A stretch of DNA of 64,000 nt from Flavivirga jejuensis (GTDB taxonomy: Bacteria > Bacteroidota > Bacteroidia > Flavobacteriales > Flavobacteriaceae): NCBI RefSeq assembly GCF_030540765.1, contig NZ_JAUOEL010000010.1, positions 62,001 to 126,000 on the forward strand, in the 5' to 3' direction. How positions within the stretch are numbered: position 1 is the stretch's first letter; each line of letters starts with the position of its first letter. The notes under the pieces are model-generated. The model ran no database searches, was not told the origin of the DNA, and saw nothing but the letters and a program-made list of their open reading frames with translations. This document shows positions 29,301 to 39,500 of the stretch, one piece after another. The translations under genes were made by a program, and so were the position numbers.

Positions 29301-29728
29301 AATCCTTACAAGGAAATGAGATTTATAATGCTATAGGTACTAGTACGTATGGATGGGGAGCTATATCTAGGAATGCTCTTAACCCTGGAAGTTTAGACTC
29401 TTGGACACCAACCAATACCGATACCAATATTCCTAGTTTGAATAGTGCAGTCAGACCAATTTCTTCATTTTCTATAGAAGATGGCTCTTTCATTAGGTTG
29501 AAAAACATAAGCTTAGGTTATAATTTACCATCTAGTACATTAAACACCATTGGTATAACTTCAACTAAAGTCTACCTAAGTGCTCAAAATTTAATTACAT
29601 GGACCAAATATTCTGGCTTTGATCCAGAGGTATCTAGTGGTGGAGGTAGCGATATCGACCCTGGAGTAGATAATGGAGTATTTCCAAATACAAAAACAGT
29701 AACTCTTGGGCTTAATGTTAACTTTTAA
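26387..29728 (+). CDS. SusC/RagA TonB-linked outer-membrane transporter with STN signalling domain
   Basis: 1113 residues. Order: signal peptide (to about 44), secretin/TonB N-terminal (STN) domain (about 46-125), carboxypeptidase-like domain (ITGIIRDVDGRLLPGTN), the SusC plug with NEVVVVGYG and IRVRGSGSFGNNDPLYVVDG, then the barrel ending LGLNVNF. It imports oligosaccharides together with SusD. The STN domain is the part that contacts FecR, so this receptor both transports and reports ligand. It shares a short gap with the SusD gene. The glycosidase set predicts GlcNAc-containing oligosaccharides. Confidence 0.96.
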   Translation: MEIKSIKNCFLFRKQFFKLIMRTFIFVCCFSMFSMTPNNLMSQNAKIIVDTDKVVTVDEIFKMISSQTDYKFIYQEDLFKKHPKVVLKKGEIKVSKLLNESISSFNVNFDVNKNNTVIIKKETLPTTSSQLEESNQSIRITGIIRDVDGRLLPGTNILEKGTENGTQTDFDGKFSLYVEDKNAVLVVSFIGYNTQEILVDESVEMNITLIQNATSLNEVVVVGYGGSQKKSDLTGAVSQISAEDFEDQPMISVDQALQGRLSGVQVTQNNGVPGSGFKIRVRGSGSFGNNDPLYVVDGFIGASTANFAPEDIETISVLKDASATAIYGNRASGGVVIITTKKGKEGKNKIEFNSFISVGDPIGEFNLLSGADFAELANRKSLEQGGVDIYTDQQISELRANGGTDWQDEIFQTAITNSYQLAFSGGGPGISYYVSANHSKQEGLIKRTNYERFGFRANLGAEISEKIKMDFNVFATSDTRKNGASNTSAFGDQNLMAAALTFDPTTPVYDSDGEFNLFSVNNVANQWQNPLFLATVADRTTYGKYLQSRIALNYEITNNLSFNIALGANSSYSNFREYVDPRVLQTGNSATSNVSDGLSYQNTNRLTYTNIFNEKHNISADLIFEQSEYNSRFTEASSENFPNSNLGADNLGLGTNQEVRSGSSRNSLESYISRVTYGFDDRYLLTGSIRADKSSKFLNDQTGIFPSFSLGWNISNEDFFGDDSVISNLKLRGGWGVTGSDKVDTQAAHAFLTTNGNNYVFGGNLDSSLSIGIGPSETAANPNLTWEETKQTNVGFDFAVLNGKISGAFDYYSKKTEGLLMRRNLPNYTGSNYQWVNAAAVENKGYEFSVNAYLVTTKDFSWEMGANFSTNKNKVLALVDDLEQIELGGDYNSFSGAVTIVKVGESLGSFYGYEYTGPDPTTGDATYKDLNDDGVIDSENDRTILGNGNPDFVFGINNRLTYKGLELNLFVQSLQGNEIYNAIGTSTYGWGAISRNALNPGSLDSWTPTNTDTNIPSLNSAVRPISSFSIEDGSFIRLKNISLGYNLPSSTLNTIGITSTKVYLSAQNLITWTKYSGFDPEVSSGGGSDIDPGVDNGVFPNTKTVTLGLNVNF

Positions 29729-29741
29729 AAAAAAACATATT

Positions 29742-31229
29742 ATGAAAAAAAATATATTATTTAAGATTAGTTTTTTTATGTTGGTTGTTACCAGTCTTTT
29801 TATTTTCAGCTGTCAGGAACTTGAGCCTGACATAGAAGGAACTTTAACGGCTGGTAATTTTTTCCAAACAGAGGGAGATTTAGATGCTGCTGTGACAGCT
29901 CAATACAATTCTCTATTATCATTTGCGACTTATGTACATGGTCAAATACCTTATTTTGGAGGTGATGATCTTACCACTTGGGGAGCTGGTAATAAAGATA
30001 ATTTCAGACAGTATGATCAATTTTATCCAGATGCGGATAATGGTAATGTAAAGGCTCAAAATTGGAATCCATGGTGGAAAATGGTATTAACAACAAATAC
30101 TGTACTTGATTATTACCAAGAGGTAGATGCCTCTCAAGAATATTTAGACCAAGCGGCAGGTCAGGCACATTTTCTTCGTGGATTGGCTTATTTCTTTTTG
30201 GTAAGAACATATGGAGAAGTGCCTTTATTAAGTTCTACTGAAGTTTCTGGAGAAGAGGAAAAAGCTTCTTTTGAAGCTATTTATGCTCAGATTATATCAG
30301 ACTTTACTCAAGCTAAAGGTTTGCTTCCAGCAACATGGGGAGATGAGCAAGGAAGACCTACTAAATGGGCGGCTCAATCTTATCTTGCTCATGTTTATTT
30401 AACATCGGCAGGATTTCCTTTAAAAAATACTGCTAATTATGCATTGGCAGCGGCTGAGGCAAAAAATGTAATTGATAATGGTCCGTATGCTTTAGTGGCT
30501 AATTTTGCTGATCTATGGAATGACCCTACTACACAAAACAATTCTGAAAGTATTTTTGCAATAAATTTCTGTTATAGTTGTGGTGGTTGGACTTTTGGAA
30601 ATTGGAAATCTGTTGGTTCTGTTAGTCCAGAAGAATCAGGATGGCAAGATTTCTTTACAGAAGTAGGTTTTTTTAATGGGTTTCCAGAAGGACCACGAAA
30701 AGAAGCCACTTTTACTACAGAATTTCCTGCAGCTGGAGGAGGAGTTATTACATGGCAAAATAGTTTACATAAGCATCCATACTTTGCAAAATGGAGAGGC
30801 ACACTTAAAGATGATAAATTTGATTATAACGGTGGAGGTCCAGACTTAAATGCATATTTAATGCGTTATTCTGAGCTATTGTTAACATATGCTGAAGCGA
30901 GAGTTATGTCGACAAGTTCGACTGATACAGAAGCGTTGGCTAGTTTAAATAAAGTAAAAAGAAGAGCTGCAGGTAAGCCTGTAAACGTTCCAGACCCATC
31001 AGTAGATGTTACAAGTGCTACTCAAGCAGAAATTGTTCAAGAGCGTGCATGGGAATTAGCAGGAGAGTATTCTAGATGGTTCGATATGGTAAGAACTGAA
31101 ATTATTGAAGAAGTAGCAGCAAATAAAGATGCTTTAGATTTACCAGTGATCGGCACTATAAATGAAGCGAATCCTTGGGCTTTGATTCCTTCTTCTGAAG
31201 TTGAATTGAATCCAAACCTTGGAAATTAA
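29742..31229 (+). CDS. SusD/RagB glycan-binding outer-membrane lipoprotein
   Basis: About 495 residues from ATG 29742, 13 bases after the SusC stop; the frame is open upstream but that part overlaps SusC. The lipobox is FIFSCQEL (Cys24). SusD features include the N-terminal NFFQTEGDLDAAVTAQYNSL, the helical TPR-like core (AHFLRGLAYFFLVRTYGEVPLL) and the C-terminal LMRYSELLLTYAEARV and ERAWELAGEYSRWFDMVRT. It forms the lid over the SusC channel. Confidence 0.96.
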   Translation: MKKNILFKISFFMLVVTSLFIFSCQELEPDIEGTLTAGNFFQTEGDLDAAVTAQYNSLLSFATYVHGQIPYFGGDDLTTWGAGNKDNFRQYDQFYPDADNGNVKAQNWNPWWKMVLTTNTVLDYYQEVDASQEYLDQAAGQAHFLRGLAYFFLVRTYGEVPLLSSTEVSGEEEKASFEAIYAQIISDFTQAKGLLPATWGDEQGRPTKWAAQSYLAHVYLTSAGFPLKNTANYALAAAEAKNVIDNGPYALVANFADLWNDPTTQNNSESIFAINFCYSCGGWTFGNWKSVGSVSPEESGWQDFFTEVGFFNGFPEGPRKEATFTTEFPAAGGGVITWQNSLHKHPYFAKWRGTLKDDKFDYNGGGPDLNAYLMRYSELLLTYAEARVMSTSSTDTEALASLNKVKRRAAGKPVNVPDPSVDVTSATQAEIVQERAWELAGEYSRWFDMVRTEIIEEVAANKDALDLPVIGTINEANPWALIPSSEVELNPNLGN

Positions 31230-31295
31230 TTATTATTAATAATGTTTAGTCCTAAATAACCGATGCAGATTATAAAGGATTAAAAATAAATATTT

Positions 31296-31336
31296 AAACC
31301 TAAACAATGATATTGATATCGTTGTTTAGGTTTTTT
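31296..31336. terminator. Intrinsic terminator after SusD
   Basis: AAACCTAAACAATGATAT pairs with ATATCGTTGTTTAGGTTT across a 2-base loop, with a single mispair, and a T-run follows. It ends the sigma/FecR/SusCD transcript. Confidence 0.85.
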
Positions 31337-31455
31337 GATTAATATCGTTTGGTTTTAAAGTATTTTATTGATCCATTGTATTAGGGTTAGCATATTGTTG
31401 GATAAATGTAGTCTTTAATTGTTAAATCCAGATTGTGTTTTGCTATATCAAACTC

Positions 31456-31488
31456 CCGCTTTTTTAGCGGAACCTTTAGGTTTAATAC
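31456..31488 (+). repeat. Dispersed hairpin plus AGGTTTAATAC motif
   Basis: CCGCTTTTTTAGCGG (31456-31470) forms a short hairpin, followed at 31478 by AGGTTTAATAC. The pair recurs at 40794-40885 with a longer spacer. Confidence 0.55.
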
Positions 31489-31648
31489 TCGGATCTTTAA
31501 AAAATATTTCCTATTGAATACCTCGTATGCTAGTATTGAAGTAGCTTATAAAGCTTTCTTTTAATGTTTTTTGGTAGACATGAGAAAAATGTCTCGGCCT
31601 AAATGAAATAGCGCCTAGTGTAATGGAAAGAAACAAAACAAATCAAAA

Positions 31649-31829
31649 AAGAGGTCTCTAAAAAGTGTCATTCTGAATATTACCGAGAAACAAAATATAT
31701 TTTGTTTTGAAAGTAGCAGCAAAGCAATGAAACATCCCTAAAAATTTTAATGTTTCATTTTTAAATAAATAAGATTCTTTATTTTACTTTGCTAAGAATG
31801 AAAGTTTATCACTTTTTAGACAGCCTCTT
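31649..31829. mobile_element. MITE-like element, family 2
   Basis: The 181-bp segment has near-perfect terminal inverted repeats: AAGAGGTCTCTAAAAAGTG at the left and CACTTTTTAGACAGCCTCTT at the right. Internally it has the 16-base palindrome ACAAAATATATTTTGT (31690-31705) and the block TTGCTAAGAATGAAAGTTTA. It encodes nothing. A larger, eroded relative is at 61492. It lies between two convergent operons and may act as a terminator. Confidence 0.75.
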
Positions 31830-31954
31830 TGAATATGTTATTTTAATCCTTTATAACCTGTATTGGTTATTTAGGAATTAGTCAACTTTATGTTTATTGT
31901 ATGTATTGATTGGCTCTAATGTAAATATATAATTCGTTATTGCCTATGGTTTAG

Positions 31955-33943
31955 TTAATTTAAGCATTGACCTACTTTAAAATTAACCTTTAAATTTTCC
32001 TCTTTAATTTCAATTTTATAATTGTTCTCTGATGTTATATTTTTACAAGATTTATCTCCTAAAATTTTTATATGATTATCCCAACTACCATCTGGTGATT
32101 TTAAAAGAATGAATTGTAAAGCACTGTTTTTTTGTAGTAGTCTGGTGCCTGTGTAAATACCATCATAATCATAATCAGTTAATGTTACTCCATTTGAGTG
32201 CCAGTATTCTTTTGCTCCTGAGTTTGAGTTTGTAAATGTGCCAGAAATCATAAGAAATTCACGACCTCCTTCAATATCCTTAAAATAAGGAGAACCATTC
32301 ATGTCTACATTAAATACAACATTTACATAATCTGGATTCTTTGAGCCTTGTGTAAAATAAGGGGAGTTTTCCCAATTGGCCTTTACTGTTTTTAGACTTT
32401 TCTGAAATCTTGTAAAATTTTTATACTCATTTTGTGTCCAACCCACTTCCGCATACGCAGCTATTCTTGGGAAAACCTGTCTATAAAGGTCTTCTATATT
32501 GGGAATCCATTCTCCCCACATTTGGCAACCGAGTCCTAAAATTTTATTTTCTAAAGATTTGTCGATGTCTTTTGGAATAGGACTAAACCCATAGGCTTTT
32601 TCAAGAGATATAGAATTAAAATCATAATCAAGATACGTATAATTGTGTTGGGAATTTACAACTTCATGACCTTTAGAAATAGCGGATAGCATAAGTTCAC
32701 GACTTCCTTTCCAAAAGTGAACAATAGCGCTTTCTGCAAGTTTTTGGTTGTTTTCTTGCTTTTCTTCACCTGCTCTCCATTGGTGTAAATTTTCACCTAA
32801 AATATCATTCCACCCCATCATTCTATGTCCCTTACTTTCTATAAAATTTGATACTTTATTTGTAAATAAAATTTGAATGTCTGAAAATGTATTCAAATTA
32901 TTATTAGCCATATAATCATTAATCTCCTTATTATTTTTCCATTGACCAAATTTTACTTCATCCCCTCCTATATGAACAATTTTACTAGGAAATAAATCGA
33001 TAACTTCTTGTAAAACATCTTCTATGAATGTATATACACTGTTATTGGCAACGTTGTAAATATTAGGTAAAATCCCAAATGTAACAGGTACTTCTATGGG
33101 TTTGTCTAATGTGCCTAGCCAGGGGTATGACGCAATCGCTGCAGATGCATGTCCAGGCATTTCAATTTCAGGAATAATGGTTATGTGCTTTTTTTGAGCA
33201 TAATCAATAATGTCTTTAATGTCTTCTTGCCTATAAAAACCAGAATGGGGTTTTCCTGTTCTTTTATCACTTTTAACACCGTTTATCTGCGTGTTATTTC
33301 TTAAACTTCCTATTTCTGTTAATAAGGGGTACTTTTTTATTTCAATACGCCAACCTTGATCGTCTGTTAAATGCCAATGAAATACATTCATTTTTAATTT
33401 TGACATTTGATCTAGCATATCAAAAACAACTTTTTTACCTTTAAAATGTCTCGATTCATCCAACATAAATGCACGCCATTTAAAAGCAGGTTTATCTTGT
33501 ATAGAAACACAAGGAAAGGATATTTTACTGTTTTTAGTTTTAGTTTGTAATTGCAGTAATGTTTGCAAGCTATAAAAGATACCTGCTGGTTTTGCAGCTA
33601 TAATTTGAATTTTTTTATTATTAATTTCTAGATTATAGCCTTCATCCCCTAGGTTTTTAAGTTTATTTTCAACTATTAATAATTCAATATTAGCATTTTT
33701 TGATTCAACTACTTTTACATGCAATTCACTCATTAGCTTTTGTAGTGTTTCAAACTCGTTTTTTAAGCCTGTATCGTAACTTACTTTAAGCTTTTTAAGC
33801 TCTAAAGTATCACCATGAATTTTAATAGTATTAGGGTGTGGAATTAAATTTAATTGAGCCGAAGCTTGGATGCTTAATAAGCAAACAATACAACTTACAA
33901 TCAATATTTTTTTTGTGTTTTTATAAGTTAACATAAACATCAT
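31955..33943 (-). CDS. Beta-N-acetylhexosaminidase, glycoside hydrolase family 20, secreted
   Basis: 662 residues (or 659 if the third Met is used). A signal peptide ends ASAQ; a GH20 N-terminal beta/alpha domain (about 30-150) is followed by the barrel with HWHLTDDQGWRIEIKKYP, PEIEMPGHASAA and the catalytic pair in HIGGDEVKFGQW near residue 325. It removes terminal GlcNAc (or GalNAc) residues by substrate-assisted catalysis. A separate C-terminal domain (about 541-662, VNVVFNVDMNGSPYF onward) is the domain also found broken at 20497. Its start overlaps the end of the sulfotransferase gene, so the two are translated from one message. Confidence 0.94.
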   Translation of the reverse strand: MMFMLTYKNTKKILIVSCIVCLLSIQASAQLNLIPHPNTIKIHGDTLELKKLKVSYDTGLKNEFETLQKLMSELHVKVVESKNANIELLIVENKLKNLGDEGYNLEINNKKIQIIAAKPAGIFYSLQTLLQLQTKTKNSKISFPCVSIQDKPAFKWRAFMLDESRHFKGKKVVFDMLDQMSKLKMNVFHWHLTDDQGWRIEIKKYPLLTEIGSLRNNTQINGVKSDKRTGKPHSGFYRQEDIKDIIDYAQKKHITIIPEIEMPGHASAAIASYPWLGTLDKPIEVPVTFGILPNIYNVANNSVYTFIEDVLQEVIDLFPSKIVHIGGDEVKFGQWKNNKEINDYMANNNLNTFSDIQILFTNKVSNFIESKGHRMMGWNDILGENLHQWRAGEEKQENNQKLAESAIVHFWKGSRELMLSAISKGHEVVNSQHNYTYLDYDFNSISLEKAYGFSPIPKDIDKSLENKILGLGCQMWGEWIPNIEDLYRQVFPRIAAYAEVGWTQNEYKNFTRFQKSLKTVKANWENSPYFTQGSKNPDYVNVVFNVDMNGSPYFKDIEGGREFLMISGTFTNSNSGAKEYWHSNGVTLTDYDYDGIYTGTRLLQKNSALQFILLKSPDGSWDNHIKILGDKSCKNITSENNYKIEIKEENLKVNFKVGQCLN

Positions 33944-34943
33944 TTCTATTTGTAATTTCTTTTAATAAATTTAATTGTGCTTGCTTTTTGTTTAAATCTT
34001 CCTTGCATGCATTTAATGTGATTTTTTGTTTTAACAATTCATTTTCAATATTGAAATTTTCAATTTCTTCTTTTGAAAATGATTTTTCTTGTTTGTTTAA
34101 ATCCACTTTATAATTAAGTTTTAATAGTGTAGAACCAGCTATATTTTCAAATAATGTTCTATCTGAATAACTCATGTCTTTTAAAAATTTATTAAAATTA
34201 TCTTTAAGAACAGGCTTAGATAAATTTTGCCACATTTTTCCAGAACTAGCGGTTTTTAAAGATTCGTTTGAGATATGATAGTCTAACATTGAACTGCTGA
34301 AGCTAATATTTAGAAAAACACAGAGTTCTCTAAGTATTTTTTCAGGGTTTGCTAATAGATCTTCGTAACAAATTGAAAAAAAACGGTTGCTACTTATATT
34401 TTTTCCTAATTGAATACACTTTTCTTGGTTCTCTTTCCATTGCTTGGCAATGTGAAATATGTGTTTTGGTCCCACAATAGCTTTTTTAAAAGAAAGCGCT
34501 ACATCTCTTCCGTCTCTATATAAATAAATATACAAAGGGTTTATGCCAGATGTTTCTATTTCTTCAGCGTATTGTACATTAAACATGCTTTTACAGCACC
34601 AATATGTAGAGTTGGTAGCGGTTGCTTTTAAGCTATATATAGCATTAAAAATGGCTATTAACGAATTTGATGTACATAGCAACCTGATCTTTTCTCTATC
34701 AGGGGTGAAACCTTCCCACGGTACAGGGTTGAGTTCTATTAATTTACAAACATCATCTATTAATGTTTTAAAATTATGCGTATCGTTTAAGTTTCCATAT
34801 TTAGGTAATAACGGAAAGAATCTTTTTAAAATGTGGGGTGGGTGAGGTGCATCAATGTCTTGAATTTGATTTAGCATGACTCTTAAGAGATTTGACCCCG
34901 AGCGTTGAGTGCCAATAATTTGTATGGCTTTTGTTTTATTCAT
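33921..34943 (-). CDS. PAPS-dependent sulfotransferase
   Basis: 340 residues, no signal peptide, so cytoplasmic. The PAPS 5'-phosphosulfate loop is GTQRSGSNLL (11-20) and the 3'-phosphate site is YRDGRDVALS near 145-153, both standard for the sulfotransferase fold. The C-terminal 60 residues are a charged coiled coil (EEIENFNIENELLKQK). It would transfer sulfate from PAPS to a hydroxyl or amino acceptor that cannot be named. It is in an operon with a ChrA-type carrier upstream (gap of 5 bases) and GH20 downstream (overlap). CysC at 45959 could supply its donor. Confidence 0.88.
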   Translation of the reverse strand: MNKTKAIQIIGTQRSGSNLLRVMLNQIQDIDAPHPPHILKRFFPLLPKYGNLNDTHNFKTLIDDVCKLIELNPVPWEGFTPDREKIRLLCTSNSLIAIFNAIYSLKATATNSTYWCCKSMFNVQYAEEIETSGINPLYIYLYRDGRDVALSFKKAIVGPKHIFHIAKQWKENQEKCIQLGKNISSNRFFSICYEDLLANPEKILRELCVFLNISFSSSMLDYHISNESLKTASSGKMWQNLSKPVLKDNFNKFLKDMSYSDRTLFENIAGSTLLKLNYKVDLNKQEKSFSKEEIENFNIENELLKQKITLNACKEDLNKKQAQLNLLKEITNRNDVYVNL

Positions 34944-34948
34944 AAGTT

Positions 34949-36184
34949 TTAGTAAAAATTAAAAAAAAGGATTCCAGCTATTCCAGAAAGTGGAATTAAA
35001 TAAACAACATCGATCTTATATTTTATAGATGCCAATAAAACAGCTAAAAAAATAAATCCTGCAAACCAGTTTATTGAAATACTTTTACCAATGGTAAAAG
35101 CGGCAGAGAAAATCATACCAATAACAGCAGGTCTAATGCCTTTAAAAGTTGCTTTTACAACGCTTGAGTTTTTTATTTTATTTAAAAACTCAGAAAAGAA
35201 AATCATAATTAATCCAGGAGGAATAAAAATTGACAACGTTGCAGTAATAGCCCCTAAAAGACCTCCTAGTTTGTAACCAATAAAAGTAGCACTTATAAAA
35301 ATGGGGCCAGGCGTTATTTGTCCCATTGCAATGGCTTCAATAAATTCAGTTTTAGTTACCCATTGGAGTTGTGATACTATTATTTCCTGCATTGCAGGGA
35401 TAATAACATAGCCACCACCAAATAATGTAACACTAATACTAGAAAAGGTTAACATTAATTGTTTTTGAATAAATGCATTTTTATAAGATTCACCAGTAAG
35501 CAGATATGGTATAATAGTAACTATTATACCTATTGAAGTTGCAATTAGTAAAGTGTTTACTAATTGCTTTTTTATTTTAAAAGGCTTTTTTTGAGGGTTA
35601 AGTTCGGGCTTAACGTAATTTTTATAAATTACATAACCTAAAAACCCGCCACCAATTATGATAATAATAGTGTTGAAAACTGATTTTATAAAAAATAATG
35701 CTGAAATTGAAGCTATGCATATTAAAACTTGCTTGTAATCTTTAATATGTTTTTTTGCCATATTAATTGCTACCGATATTATAATAGCTATAACAGCAGG
35801 CAATACACCTTTAAAAAAATTTGCTAAAAGAGGAAATTGCCCATATTCAATATAAATAATTGAAAGTAATAACATAAAAAGAAATGATGGCAGTAAAATT
35901 CCTAGCATACTAACTATGGCGCCTTTAATTCCCTTAAGTGAATAGCCTATATAAACAATTACATTAACTGCCATAGGACCAGGTAAAATTGATGCTAATG
36001 AAGTGGCATCTAAAATTGTTTGATCCTTTATAAGTTGTTTTTTTTCTACCAATTCTTTTTGAACAACAGATATTAATGCCATAAACCCACCAAAAGAGGT
36101 TGCTCCAATCTTTAAAAAAGACCAAAATAAAAATGGCAGTGTTACTTTTGTTGATGGGATATTGGTTTTATCTGTTTGTGTCAT
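34949..36184 (-). CDS. chrA: ChrA-type chromate/anion transporter, two-domain form
   Basis: 411 residues with two homologous CHR halves: the first has FWSFLKIGATSFGGFMALI and LPGPMAVNVIVYIGY, the second FSSISVTLFGGGYVIIPAMQ and TPGPIFISATFIGYKLGG. The paired FGG and PGP motifs define the family, whose known members export chromate, a sulfate analogue. It is the first gene of an operon with a sulfotransferase and GH20, which makes a link to sulfate rather than chromate worth considering. No direct evidence decides this. Confidence 0.9.
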   Translation of the reverse strand: MTQTDKTNIPSTKVTLPFLFWSFLKIGATSFGGFMALISVVQKELVEKKQLIKDQTILDATSLASILPGPMAVNVIVYIGYSLKGIKGAIVSMLGILLPSFLFMLLLSIIYIEYGQFPLLANFFKGVLPAVIAIIISVAINMAKKHIKDYKQVLICIASISALFFIKSVFNTIIIIIGGGFLGYVIYKNYVKPELNPQKKPFKIKKQLVNTLLIATSIGIIVTIIPYLLTGESYKNAFIQKQLMLTFSSISVTLFGGGYVIIPAMQEIIVSQLQWVTKTEFIEAIAMGQITPGPIFISATFIGYKLGGLLGAITATLSIFIPPGLIMIFFSEFLNKIKNSSVVKATFKGIRPAVIGMIFSAAFTIGKSISINWFAGFIFLAVLLASIKYKIDVVYLIPLSGIAGILFFNFY

Positions 36185-36579
36185 TATATGGAAAGATTTT
36201 CTACTTTTCTTTTAAGAATCTTTTTGTCTTTTAGGATCCATTACATCAAAAAAAAGAGACCATTGCAAAACCTTCCTTTTTATGATTTAATTCCATTTCC
36301 CTTTTGTAGTTGTAGTATCATTTTTTTTGCCCACCAAAATAGAAGATATCTTAAAGATTTGGTGTAAAAGTAATTTAAAGGACAATCGCAAAGGGGTAAT
36401 TATTATGCAAAAAGGTTAGGTGTATTAGCATTTTTTTGTTTCAATCCCTTTCTGTTACTGGTATAGGTGGGTTTTGTAAGTATAAATTACTAAAATAACT
36501 GTTTGTATTTAATAAACTTTATATTTGCTCTCTGTCATTGATAATTTATAAGAAGACCCAAATTCGTATAAAAATTTAC
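36185..36579. promoter_or_regulatory. Divergent intergenic region between chrA and the hybrid regulator
   Basis: 395 bases separate two divergent operons. TATATTTG at 36520-36527 on the plus strand fits the Bacteroidota -7 element, about 53 bases before the regulator ATG. A TTTG at 36502 is too close (14 bases) for the usual spacing, so the -33 box is unclear. No matching box was found for the minus strand. Confidence 0.45.
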
Positions 36580-39500
36580 ATGAAGAACCTATATTTATTT
36601 GCTTACTTAACCTTAACTTTAAATAGCCTATTTAGTCAAAATCAACTCTCGTTTTTTCATATTTCTCCTGAAATAGATAACGGATATCGCACTATTAAAC
36701 ATACCGTTCAAGATTCTTTAGGCTATATATGGATGTCTCAAAGCAAAGGGGTTTTAAAATATGATGGCTATGAGTTTTGGTTTCATCCAATAGATTCTGT
36801 TTTTAATAGTACTAGTATTGATGATGAGATAGAAAAGATTTTTTTAGATACTAATGGTAATCTTTTAGTGCTTTCCAAAAACGGATTATTATCGAGAAAG
36901 GAAAGAAATGGAAGTTATTCTCAATTAAATAATTCCTTCTCAAAAACTAATAAGAATATTTTAATAAATAAGGTCTTTGTAAAAAAGAAACAAATATATG
37001 TTACCGATTTTTTTAACACACTTTATTTATTGGACAACAAAACCTTGGAGCTTAAAGATATTTTATCTGTTCCTAAATCCCAATTTAATGGAGCCGAAAT
37101 AGTCGATTTAGAGGTTGTTGATAGTAATAGGTTATATATAAGTACGAATAATGGAAATCTATTGCAATATACCAACCATGAGTTAAGTGAATTAAAAGAG
37201 CCTTTTAATATACACCCAGGAATAATGTATTTAACCCTTGATAAAAACAATGATTTATGGGTTGGGACAAGATTTATGGGGTTATTTAAGTATGATTTAG
37301 TTAAAAACAAATTTGAACAACTGTCCTATTTTAGGAATGGTATAGATGTTTTGAAAAAGGATATGATTTTATCTCTTTTTTGTGACGATGATGGGATTAT
37401 TTGGGCTGGGTCTGATGGAGAAGGCTTGTATAAAATTAACCCTAAAAATGGCGATATAATGCTCTATCGACATGTGCCTCTCAACAAATCTTCTCTAAGT
37501 ACTAATTCTATAATAAATATAAATCAGGATTTATATAAAAACTTATGGGTCATTTCAAATTATGGAGATATAAATATACTTGTTAATAGCCATAATAAAG
37601 TTTTTCATCATAATGGATTAATAGGAAATACATCCGCACGTATATTATCTGTTTTGAAAGATTCTAATGATAACATTTGGATTGGAACTGATGGTAAAGG
37701 ATTAACAAAAAAAAATCTCAAAACAGGTAAAGAAAGACAGTTTTTAGTTAATAATAAAGATTTAGGAGGAGCTTACATACAAACAATAACAGAAGATGAA
37801 AATGGTAATGTTTGGATTGGGACATATAAAAATGGGTTGTGGTTTTATGATTCCCAAAAAGATGAAATTTCAAAAATTCTTGTTTTAGATTCTAAAGGAA
37901 AACATGCTATAGATATTTTAACAACGTTTACAGATTCTAAAGGCAGAATTTGGGTAGGTTCCGATCTTTCTTTAGTTGTTTATAATTCAAAAAAAGAAAA
38001 AATTGGATCATTTGCCTTTAGAGAAAATGGATTAAATGGTGAATTGATTAGATGCATTGTAGAAGATGATAATAAGAACTTATGGATTGGAGTTGATAGA
38101 GGAGGGCTTTTTAGGTTAGATGAAAATATAATACTAAGTAATTCGACATTTCATAACGTTTCATATACCGATAATGAAAGAGACTTTTATTCAATTGTTT
38201 CAATGGTTTCAGATACTAAAGGCAATCTTTGGTTAGTAGATTTATATGGGGAAATCCATATAATTAATACTAACAACAAATCATATAAGAAAATTGGTAA
38301 TTCTCAATTAATTAATGATATCTCATTTCATACTATTTTAATGGAAAATCCAGAAAGTTTGTGGTTAGGTTCTAATAACGGCTTATGGAATTTAAACATA
38401 AAAGATTCTAGTCTTGTGAAATATACAAAAGCAGATGGCTTTTTTAGTGACTATTATGCTCAAGGATGCGCTTATAAAGATAAATCATCAGGCTTTTTAT
38501 ATTTTGGAGGACTAAATGGGGTTGATGGCTTTGATCCTAAAAATATTTCAAAAGTTTCAATAAAATCTCAATTATATATAAACGCTATAGAAATACTCAA
38601 TAAGCCTGCTTTATCTATAATACCAGAGCAGGTAAGTAAAGGCATTGAAAACACAAAATTGATTGAGTTGAAAAATAATCAATCATCATTTTCATTTAAG
38701 TTTTCTGTAGTGGGAACCGTATTAAATACAAACTATTTGTATAAATACAGGTTAAAAGGATTTGATGATGAATGGAAATTTACTAAGAATAATCGTATGG
38801 CTGCGTATACCAATATTCCTTGGGGGGAATATGATTTCGAGGTAAAAGCATCAACAGTGAATGAAAATATTCCATTAAAATCTATTAAAATAGTTATTAA
38901 ACCACCACTCTGGATGCACCCGTGGGCATTTTTATTATACGTTGTTATTTTTTGTGCCTTAGTCTTTAGTATTTACAAATGGATTCTTTTAAGAAAAAAA
39001 CTTTTTAGCCAAAAAATTAAAAATGAACAAGAATCTAAAATTTATTATGAGAAAATGAATTTTTTCTCTAAAATGTCTCATGAAATACAAACCCCATTAG
39101 CACTTATAATGGGACCAGTAGGGGATATCTTAAAAAAATCGCAAGTAGAAAAAGATTTAGTATTAAACCAACGGCTTAGGGTTATTTTTAATAATGCAAA
39201 AAGATTATCTAGAATTGCCAATTTACTTACAACTGTGAGAAATAAAGAAATAGGGCAATTAAAATTGAGAGTCTTAAAAAAAGATATTATTAAAGAAATT
39301 AAAGAAATATCAGATTCATTTCATGAACAAGCACGTTTTAAAAGAATCGATTTTAAAATAAATAATTTTGCAGAAGAGTATATGTTGTGGTTTGATAATG
39401 AATTGTTAGAACACATGATTTATAATTTGCTGTCAAATGCTTTTAAGTATACACCATCAGAAGGACGAATTGTAATTACAACACGTTTGAATCATGAAAA

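Noticed and set aside
34543-34845. A 100-codon plus-strand frame opposite the sulfotransferase
   Set aside because: It is a shadow of the sulfotransferase frame, which carries both PAPS motifs.
36176-36367. A 63-codon plus-strand frame in the chrA/regulator gap
   Set aside because: It overlaps the chrA start, has no recognisable domain or signal, and lies in the divergent promoter region.
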